Part shown: positions 6,387 to 12,143 of the stretch, one piece after another
How the letters are laid out: each line of letters starts with the position of its first letter
Numbering within the stretch: the stretch's first letter is position 1
Source of the DNA: an uncultured Victivallales bacterium
GTDB lineage: Bacteria > Verrucomicrobiota > Lentisphaeria > Oligosphaerales > JAFGRS01
Reading direction: 5' to 3'
Length of the DNA: 12,143 nt
Assembly: GCA_903834675.1 (NCBI GenBank)
Contig: CAILKC010000277.1
Location: 1 to 12,143 of the forward strand
The notes under the pieces: model-generated
Databases searched by the model: none
Told to the model about the DNA's origin: nothing
Seen by the model: the letters and a program-made list of their open reading frames with translations, nothing else
Position numbers and translations under genes: made by a program

Positions 6387-8777
6387 ATGAAATGGTTTCG
6401 CTGGCAGAGGACACCGAGTGGGCCGCGCGGCATTGGCCAGGGTCGGCAGAGGGTGCGTCGTGCTGACGCCGTGAGGCGGCAGGTCCGTCGTCGCCCGGGG
6501 GTTGCCTGGTTCCTGGTGAGCGCCGGACTGTGCGTTTGGCTTGCCTGTTCCTTTGCGGTATCCTTTCGCCGCACTCCGCCCCCTGTGCATCTGGTCGCCG
6601 GGGAGATTGCCGACCGCAATATCTACAGCGAGGTGCCCTTCCGCTATGCCGACACGATGCAGACCGAACGTCTGCGCAGCCGGGTGTCTCAGGAGGTGCC
6701 GCCGGTCTACCAGCTGAGTCTGCCGGCGGCGGAGGCATCGCTACAGGGGTTGGCAGGCTTGGGTGACACCTTGCGCGGTCGGGATGTGGCGGCGGAGCGC
6801 CCGGCGGTCCCGGCGCCCGTTGGGGACGGCGCCACGACCGCCGATCCGCTGGAGGGTCTGGACGGCGCGGCCCTGGATGCATTGCGGCAGGTGGTATCCG
6901 ACTCGGCCCGCTTTCGTATCGTGCAGGATTTGGTTCGGGACACGCTGCACGCCGGGATTATGGAAGAGCGCGAGATCACCGCGCTGCGCGAGCCCGACTC
7001 GCCCACGGCCCAGGTCATTTTTCTCAACGATCACGGGGGTGCGGCCCGCACCTCATTGATCTCGGTGGCCGACCTGCGTGATCCGCGGAAGGGTGCGGCC
7101 GCGGTGGCGGGGGAGTTCCTGGCGCGCTTCCCCGATACGGGAGAGGTTCTGCGTGGGGCTCTGGAGCAGGCTCTGGCGCGGCTGTTGCGTCCCAGCATGG
7201 TGCAGAATGCCGAGGCGACGCTCAAGGCTCGGCGACAGGCTGTCGCGGCCGTGGAAACCGTCATGCGTTTCGTGGGCGCTAACGAAGTCCTGGTGCTGCG
7301 CGGCGAGGCGGTGAACCAGGACGTCATCGAGCGCCTGGAGAAGCATCAGCAGGAGCTCCACTTGCGGCAGACCTCGCAGCTGGGGTTTCTTGGTTACTTG
7401 CAGGGGCCGCTGGTATGCGCTGTGCTGATCCTGTGCGCGGGGTACATGCTGGCGGTATTTCATCCCGACCTGCTCGCGGATCGGCGCCTGGTGACTCTGG
7501 TGGCGCTGGCGCTGATTCTGCAGGTTTTGCTGAGCCGGACGGTCACCGGTCTGCACTTCCTCAACAGCGGTTCGTCGTTCTACCTGTTTCCGTTGTTGCC
7601 CTTGTCTTTTGCGGCCATGTTGCTGGCGCCCCTGGCGGGCTTGCGCGCGGCCGTGGTGAGCGCCCTGCTGACGGCGGCGGTAGCCGCCTGGCAGATCCGT
7701 TCGCCGGAAGCCTTCCACCTGTGCATCACGGGGACGGCTTCGTCGCTGGTTGGCGCGGCCCTGATGCGGCGGGCGCGGCGCCGGGCGCATCTGATCACGA
7801 CCGGCGCGGCGGTGTTTGCCACGGTGTTGTTGCTGGAACTGCTGTTTTCGCTGCGCGGCACCCTGCCTGCCGGGGCCCTGGGGCGGGCCCTGCTGCCGCT
7901 GGTGTACTACGCCATGGTCAATGCCTTCGGAGTCACCGCCCTGGTGTTTATGCTGCTGCCGCTGCTGGAATTCGCTTTCGGCCTGGCGTCGGATCTATCG
8001 CTGGTGGAACTCAGCGATCTCAACCACCCCTTGATGAGGCGACTGCAACTCGAGGCGCCGGGGACCTATCATCACAGCCTGACGGTGGCGACCTTGGCCG
8101 AGCAGGCTGCCGAAGCCATCGGGGCCAATCCGCTGATGGCGCGGGTGTGCGCCTATTTTCACGACATTGGCAAACTGGATCAGCCCGAGTATTTCGCCGA
8201 GAACGCCCTGCACGGAGAGAACCCGCATGAAGACTTGCAGCCGCGCATGAGCAGCCTGGTTATTCTCAACCATGTGCGGCATGGCATCGAGCTGGCGCGG
8301 CGCTACAAGCTCAAGCGGCCCCTGCGTGAGACGATCGCGCAGCACCACGGCACCAGCCTGGTGTACTACTTCTATCGCAAGGCCAAGGATCATACCGATC
8401 CCGGCCAGACGGTCGGCGAGAGCGAGTTCCGCTATCCCGGCCCGCGTCCGCGGCGCAAGGAGACGGTGCTGGTCAGCCTAGCCGACAGTTGTGAGGCTGC
8501 CAGCCGCAGTCTGGAGCGACCCACGGCGGCAAAGATCGGGGCTATGGTCGAGGCGATCTTCAACGACCGACTTCGCGACCACGGCCTGGACGACGCGGAC
8601 CTCACGGTCAGCGAGCTTGCCCGCTGTCGCGATGTCATGGTGCGGACACTGGCGACGATGATGCACGCACGGGTGCCATACCCCAAGGAGGGCAGTGGTC
8701 ATGACAGTGGTCCTGTCGAAGCCGGTCCGCCAGCCGCGGCTGAGGGACCGTCGGCTGCTTCTCCGCATACTCCATGA
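6387..8777 (+). CDS. 7TM-HD domain phosphodiesterase (PgpH/YqfF family)
   Basis: This 796-residue membrane protein has the 7TMR-HD architecture: a basic cytoplasmic start, one membrane segment (about residues 37-60), a large extracytoplasmic domain (to about 330), some seven hydrophobic segments (about 335-540) and a cytoplasmic HD domain. The metal-binding set is complete: His563, His592-Asp593, His629, His653-His654 and Asp700, with the first intervals (29 and 37 residues) equal to those of Listeria PgpH as I recall them. Characterised members hydrolyse cyclic di-AMP to pApA, so that activity is likely but inferred. The ATG at 6387 starts just before the basic MKWFRW stretch; a GTG at 6360 is an alternative. 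Its last 77 bases overlap ybeY. In Firmicutes yqfF also precedes ybeY. Confidence 0.9.
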   Translation: MKWFRWQRTPSGPRGIGQGRQRVRRADAVRRQVRRRPGVAWFLVSAGLCVWLACSFAVSFRRTPPPVHLVAGEIADRNIYSEVPFRYADTMQTERLRSRVSQEVPPVYQLSLPAAEASLQGLAGLGDTLRGRDVAAERPAVPAPVGDGATTADPLEGLDGAALDALRQVVSDSARFRIVQDLVRDTLHAGIMEEREITALREPDSPTAQVIFLNDHGGAARTSLISVADLRDPRKGAAAVAGEFLARFPDTGEVLRGALEQALARLLRPSMVQNAEATLKARRQAVAAVETVMRFVGANEVLVLRGEAVNQDVIERLEKHQQELHLRQTSQLGFLGYLQGPLVCAVLILCAGYMLAVFHPDLLADRRLVTLVALALILQVLLSRTVTGLHFLNSGSSFYLFPLLPLSFAAMLLAPLAGLRAAVVSALLTAAVAAWQIRSPEAFHLCITGTASSLVGAALMRRARRRAHLITTGAAVFATVLLLELLFSLRGTLPAGALGRALLPLVYYAMVNAFGVTALVFMLLPLLEFAFGLASDLSLVELSDLNHPLMRRLQLEAPGTYHHSLTVATLAEQAAEAIGANPLMARVCAYFHDIGKLDQPEYFAENALHGENPHEDLQPRMSSLVILNHVRHGIELARRYKLKRPLRETIAQHHGTSLVYYFYRKAKDHTDPGQTVGESEFRYPGPRPRRKETVLVSLADSCEAASRSLERPTAAKIGAMVEAIFNDRLRDHGLDDADLTVSELARCRDVMVRTLATMMHARVPYPKEGSGHDSGPVEAGPPAAAEGPSAASPHTP
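8685..8691 (+). promoter_or_regulatory. Ribosome binding site that decides the ybeY start
   Basis: AAGGAGG, a near-perfect Shine-Dalgarno sequence, lies inside the 3' end of the 7TM-HD gene. It is 9 bases before ATG 8701 but only 3 before the in-frame GTG 8695, which favours 8701 as the ybeY start. Confidence 0.75.
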
Positions 8778-9198
8778 GGCCGTCGGGCTGACGGGGCTCG
8801 GGAAGGCGCCGGGTTTTGGTGCTACGGCCGAACTGCACGTCATCTTGATCGGCAGCCGGACCATGGCCCGGCTCAACCTCGGCTTCCTTGGGCACGACGG
8901 GAGCACCGATGTGCTGGCGTTTGGACTGAATGGAGATGGTTCCGAGTCGGGTCCTGCGGTGGTCGGCGAGATCTACATCTGCCCTGCCGTCGCCAGCGAG
9001 GCGGCGCGGCGCTTCGGAACCAGCCTGGGGGCGGAATGCGTGCTCTATGCCGTGCATGGCATGCTGCATCTGGTCGGCTTTGATGACGGCGAGCCGGTGG
9101 CCCGCCAGGCCATGCGGCGGGCGGAGCGCCGCGTCCTGGGACGCCTGCGCGCAAGCGCGGATTTCGGTGCTATCTTTGAGCGCTCCGGCGCGTCCTAG
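8701..9198 (+). CDS. ybeY: Endoribonuclease YbeY, variant metal site
   Basis: YbeY is a metal-dependent single-strand endoribonuclease used in 16S rRNA 3'-end maturation and ribosome quality control. The 165-residue protein has the family segments GSTDVLAF (67-74), GEIYIC (89-94) and HGMLHLVGFDD (119-129). The zinc ligands normally follow H-x3-H-x5-H; here His119 and His123 are present but the third position, 129, is Asp. I recall similar Asp-ending versions in some PVC-group proteins, so it may be a lineage form that keeps a metal rather than an inactive one. The gene overlaps the preceding phosphodiesterase gene by 77 bases, implying joint expression. A 226-base spacer separates it from the CorC-like gene, the same relative order as ybeY-corC in E. 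coli. Confidence 0.9.
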   Translation: MTVVLSKPVRQPRLRDRRLLLRILHEAVGLTGLGKAPGFGATAELHVILIGSRTMARLNLGFLGHDGSTDVLAFGLNGDGSESGPAVVGEIYICPAVASEAARRFGTSLGAECVLYAVHGMLHLVGFDDGEPVARQAMRRAERRVLGRLRASADFGAIFERSGAS

Positions 9199-9424
9199 CG
9201 GCGCCCGGGGCGTGCGGGCGTCAGGCGGAGCCCGGGGAGGCTCTTGGTCGGCTGGGCGGACGCCTGGTTAGCGGGGCGCGCGGGTCCGGTCGCAGGAGCG
9301 TCGCCAGGGTTGGCGTCGGCGCCTGCGCGCAAAGGTTCAGGATGACGCCGCTGGCGTGGGGCGGGATGTGGGGTGCGCGCCGAGTGCCGATCAGCCCTTT
9401 GGATACTTGACTGCAAGACACACT
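9199..9424. other. Spacer between ybeY and the CorC-like gene
   Basis: These 226 bases are GC-rich and contain no gene I can support. A small stem CGCCA-GGGT-TGGCG lies at 9302-9315. The coding frame of the next gene is open back to about 9356, but the added residues are not membrane-like. GGATACTTGACT near 9399-9410 resembles pieces of promoter boxes but the spacing is wrong. No T-tailed terminator is visible. Confidence 0.45.
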
Positions 9425-10738
9425 ATGGAGACCAACTGGAGCGTCTGGATAGGCATCGCGGGCGGCGTGTTTGCGGCGGTTCTGTCGACCTCCCGTCTGG
9501 TCCTGCACGGCTTTAGCGGCGGTCGGCTGCGCAAGTTGGAAGAGAGCGAGCCGGAGCTGGCCAGCCGTCTGGCGCGCCAGCTGGGCCGACGAGACGAGTA
9601 CCGCGTCTTGCTGCGTCTGTTGCAGGCGTTGGACGTGTTGCTGATTGTGGTCTGCGCAGGCCATTGGGACCGGCACGCCGCCCTGGGCGGTGGTCGCGGT
9701 GTCTGGGAGTGGTCGGCCGTACTGGCGGGGGGCGTGCTGTTCCTGACCGTGACCGAGGCCTTGGGTCGCCATCTGAGCGTCACGGCTTCGGCGCATCTGC
9801 TCGACGTCTCCTTACTAATGTTGCGCGGGCTGCATCTGGCCATCTTCCCACTCTCCTATCCCGTCCTGGCCTTGCACCGCCTGGCGAACCGCTGGCGTGC
9901 GGCGCGCGGTGAGGAGGACGACGAGGTTACGGCCGAGGACGAGATCATGTCGTTGTTGGACCAGGACGCGGAGAGCGCCGAGGGCGAGGCCGACCTGGAG
10001 GCGGATGAGCGGCGCATGATCAGGGGTATCTTCGACCTCGACGAGACCACGGTCAGCGCGATCATGACGCCGCGGGTGGACGTGCAGGGCATCGACGAGA
10101 AGGCCGACGTGGCGGCGGTCAAGGCCCTCATCGTGGCCTGCGGGCATAGCCGTATCCCGGTGTTTCGGGATAGCATCGATCACATCACCGGCATCATCTA
10201 TGCCAAGGATCTGCTTGACGACGCGCGCACCGTCGCCGCGGCGGAGGTGGGGGTGCTGCAGCACGCGCCCACCTTCATTCCCGAGTCCAAGCGGGTTGGC
10301 GAGTTGCTGAAGGACTTCCGGCAGAGCCGCACTCATCTTGCGGTGGTCCTGGACGAGTACGGTGGCACCGCGGGGATCGTCACCATCGAGGACATCATCG
10401 AGGAAATTGTCGGCGAGATCCGCGATGAGTACGACGGCGATGAGGGGCTTCCCAGCGCCGAGGTTCTGGCCGACGGGGGCATGATCGTCGATGCGCGCTC
10501 GACCATTGCCCAGGTCAACGAAGCTCTGGATGCAGGCCTACCTACGAACGAGGACTACGACACGGTTGGCGGTTACCTCTCGGCGCAAGCCGGACGTATT
10601 CCGCAAGCGGGTGAAGCGGTGACGACGGAACACCTCTGTGCCGAGATACTGGACGCAGACCCACGGCGGATCCTGAAGGCCAAGATCAGAGTGCGGCGCG
10701 AGCCTGGCGGTGACAACCGCCCGGCCCGCTCTGGCTGA
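9425..10738 (+). CDS. CorC/HlyC-family membrane protein with CBS pair (CNNM domain)
   Basis: The 437-residue protein has the CorC/CNNM layout: three to four N-terminal hydrophobic segments (about 5-27, 62-80, 96-113, 124-151), an acidic linker with EDEIMSLLD (171-179), two CBS domains (about 213-264 and 281-335) beginning at MTPRVDV and including DEYGGTAGIVTIEDI (310-324), and a C-terminal CorC_HlyC transporter-associated domain (about 345-424) with YDTVGGYL. Relatives take part in magnesium/cobalt export or resistance, and CBS pairs usually bind adenine nucleotides; the transported ion here is unknown. The N-terminal domain looks divergent from E. coli proteins. The ATG at 9425 places the first membrane segment directly after the start, but lacks a clear ribosome binding site. 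The ybeY neighbour recalls the ybeY-ybeX order of enterobacteria. Confidence 0.88.
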   Translation: METNWSVWIGIAGGVFAAVLSTSRLVLHGFSGGRLRKLEESEPELASRLARQLGRRDEYRVLLRLLQALDVLLIVVCAGHWDRHAALGGGRGVWEWSAVLAGGVLFLTVTEALGRHLSVTASAHLLDVSLLMLRGLHLAIFPLSYPVLALHRLANRWRAARGEEDDEVTAEDEIMSLLDQDAESAEGEADLEADERRMIRGIFDLDETTVSAIMTPRVDVQGIDEKADVAAVKALIVACGHSRIPVFRDSIDHITGIIYAKDLLDDARTVAAAEVGVLQHAPTFIPESKRVGELLKDFRQSRTHLAVVLDEYGGTAGIVTIEDIIEEIVGEIRDEYDGDEGLPSAEVLADGGMIVDARSTIAQVNEALDAGLPTNEDYDTVGGYLSAQAGRIPQAGEAVTTEHLCAEILDADPRRILKAKIRVRREPGGDNRPARSG

Positions 10739-10773
10739 ACTGGCCGGGGAGACGCAGGACAAGGCCCAAACCC

Positions 10774-12143
10774 ATGCTGACTACCTGGCTGATCGCCCTC
10801 GCCATCGTTGCCATTCTTCTGGTCGAAAGGGTTGTCGTCACGACGCTAACCCGCTCCCCCCGTGGCCGGGAGTGGGTGCGCCGTACCCCGCTTCTGCATC
10901 CCAACGGGATCTCGCTGTTGCGCATGCCGATGGGGCTGGTCAGCGTCTGGATGGCGCAGATGGGGTGGTGGGAGGTGGCGACGCTGTTTTTTGCCTTCTG
11001 GATGATCTCGGACATCACCGACGGGACCATCGCCCGGAACTGCGACCTGGAGACAGAGAGCGGCAAGTGGCTGGACCCGCTCAGCGACAAGTTCATGTAT
11101 TTCCCGGCGCTGCTCTACTGTGCGGTGGCAGCGAACGTGCGTCTGCCTCTGCCGTGGTGCTGGGTCACCGCTTTTCTGTTGCTTGACGCCCTCGGTCAGG
11201 CCTCCAGGCTGGTCATCAGGAAACAGGCGGCAAACTACTTCGGCAAGGCGAAGACGGCCTTTGTGACGATCGTGCTGACCTGTACGGCTCTGGACCAGAT
11301 ACAGCCGCTGTGGTTCATGTCGGAGCGCTTTGTCTATGCCGTCACGGCGTCCTGCACCTTGCTGGCCTTTCTCTCGGTGTACTGCCGGGTGATCCCCGAC
11401 GCCTGGTATGCCAACAGCCTGACGCTGGCCAATTTCCTGTGCGGGATTGCGGCGATCGTGAACGTGTCCATCGGGCATCCGCTGCGCGCCTTCGTGCTGG
11501 TCTTCCTCGGGCAGTTCTTCGATCTTTTCGATGGCCGGATGGCGCGCCTCTATGGCTCGACCCGGTACGGTCCGATCTTCGACGATATTGCGGACGGGAC
11601 GAGTTTTGGTCTGGCGATAGGCTACCTCATCGTGGCGCAGTTATATGCCAGCACGTCCGCGGTGGTGGCCGGCACGGCGGGTGGCGTTTACCTGGCCTTC
11701 GTCATCTATCGGCTGTACCGCTTTCTGCGCCCGACGACCGCCATGCCGGCAGGGATATTCCAGGGTATGCCTTCCCCGGCGGGCGCCATGTTGGCGGGGG
11801 CCTCGGTTCTGCTGTTTGGCGAGCGGGCACCCTGGCTGGCGATGGCGCTGGTTCTAGCCTCGGCTCTGCTGATGATCTCGAGTCTGCGTTACCGCCACTT
11901 CGCCCGGCGCATCTGGCCGGCGCTTCCCCGGACGGCCAAGTTGCTGGTCTGCATCTTGTTTCTGATCTTCGTTGACGTGGCGTTATCGCACAAGAACTAC
12001 TCGCTGTTCTTCAGTCTATTCTGCCTGGTGCTGGGCTTGGGTTATGCGGTGTACGGCCTCGATCCAGACACCTATCTTCCCGGTCGGAGGAAGCGTAAAG
12101 CTCTGGCCGAAGCGGCGGCGGGTTCAGACGCGGATAACCCATA
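10774..12143 (+). CDS. Tandem CDP-alcohol phosphatidyltransferase (PgsA-like + PssA-like fusion), open at window end
   Basis: A single uninterrupted frame of 456 codons runs to the window edge; the last two bases are TA, so a stop may come immediately. It encodes two CDP-alcohol phosphatidyltransferase domains. Domain 1 has D80-x2-D83-G84-x2-A87-R88-x8-G97-x3-D101-x3-D105 with DPLSDK, the pattern of PgsA-type phosphatidylglycerophosphate synthases. Domain 2 has D250-x2-D253-G254-x2-A257-R258-x7-G266-x3-D270-x3-D274 followed by GTSFG, closer to PssA-type phosphatidylserine synthases; an NSLTLANFLCG stretch (225-235) precedes it as in PssA. A hydrophobic N-terminal helix (about 2-17) and several membrane segments follow each motif; the end is basic and hydrophilic. 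Both would use CDP-diacylglycerol in the inner membrane; head groups are inferred. It lies 35 bases after the CorC-like gene. Confidence 0.85.
   Translation, partial: MLTTWLIALAIVAILLVERVVVTTLTRSPRGREWVRRTPLLHPNGISLLRMPMGLVSVWMAQMGWWEVATLFFAFWMISDITDGTIARNCDLETESGKWLDPLSDKFMYFPALLYCAVAANVRLPLPWCWVTAFLLLDALGQASRLVIRKQAANYFGKAKTAFVTIVLTCTALDQIQPLWFMSERFVYAVTASCTLLAFLSVYCRVIPDAWYANSLTLANFLCGIAAIVNVSIGHPLRAFVLVFLGQFFDLFDGRMARLYGSTRYGPIFDDIADGTSFGLAIGYLIVAQLYASTSAVVAGTAGGVYLAFVIYRLYRFLRPTTAMPAGIFQGMPSPAGAMLAGASVLLFGERAPWLAMALVLASALLMISSLRYRHFARRIWPALPRTAKLLVCILFLIFVDVALSHKNYSLFFSLFCLVLGLGYAVYGLDPDTYLPGRRKRKALAEAAAGSDADNP

Noticed and set aside
5080..6882. 600-codon antisense open frame opposite fabF and the start of the 7TM-HD gene
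   Set aside because: It is rich in Arg, Pro, His and Gly with no recognisable domain, spans two well-identified genes and a spacer, and fits the long antisense frames expected in GC-rich DNA.
9356..9424. Longer start for the CorC-like protein
   Set aside because: The 23 extra residues are not membrane-like and precede the first hydrophobic segment without a better ribosome binding site.

Overview
The window is a GC-rich bacterial chromosomal segment in which every confident gene lies on the + strand. I see no mobile elements, CRISPR array, tRNA or rRNA. It is a housekeeping cluster centred on fatty-acid and phospholipid synthesis. The taxon cannot be fixed from the sequence alone. High GC, the PlsX/FabD/FabG/ACP/FabF block beside a 7TM-HD phosphodiesterase, and two active-site variants (GLSLGE in FabD, a terminal Asp in the YbeY metal motif) are compatible with the PVC group (Verrucomicrobia/Kiritimatiella/Planctomycetes-like). 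That placement is a guess from memory of those families, not a result.

Layout: 1-389 has no convincing gene, but it holds an 11-bp inverted repeat and a possible promoter. Next come coaD (CoA synthesis), a YceD/DUF177 protein and rpmF (ribosomal protein L32), closely followed by plsX. A 129-bp gap follows at the place where fabH sits in many genomes, but no fabH is present. Then come fabD and fabG, a 193-bp spacer with a possible promoter/operator, acpP, a strong hairpin, and fabF. The second half carries a 7TM-HD phosphodiesterase (PgpH/YqfF family, c-di-AMP in characterised members), ybeY overlapping its 3' end, a CorC/HlyC-type CBS membrane protein, and an ORF still open at the window end that holds two complete CDP-alcohol phosphatidyltransferase active sites.

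How the genes fit together: CoaD makes the CoA precursor needed for malonyl-CoA and for the phosphopantetheine arm of ACP. FabD, FabG and FabF act on ACP-bound chains, PlsX converts acyl-ACP to acyl-phosphate for phosphatidic acid synthesis, and the terminal double CDP-alcohol phosphatidyltransferase would make head-group phospholipids from CDP-diacylglycerol. YceD, L32 and YbeY link the cluster to ribosome production. The 7TM-HD protein and the CorC-like protein add nucleotide signalling and ion or membrane homeostasis.

Most of the window is ordinary. The items most worth a second look are the fused double phosphatidyltransferase, the missing fabH, the YbeY metal-ligand substitution, and the regulatory structures bracketing acpP.
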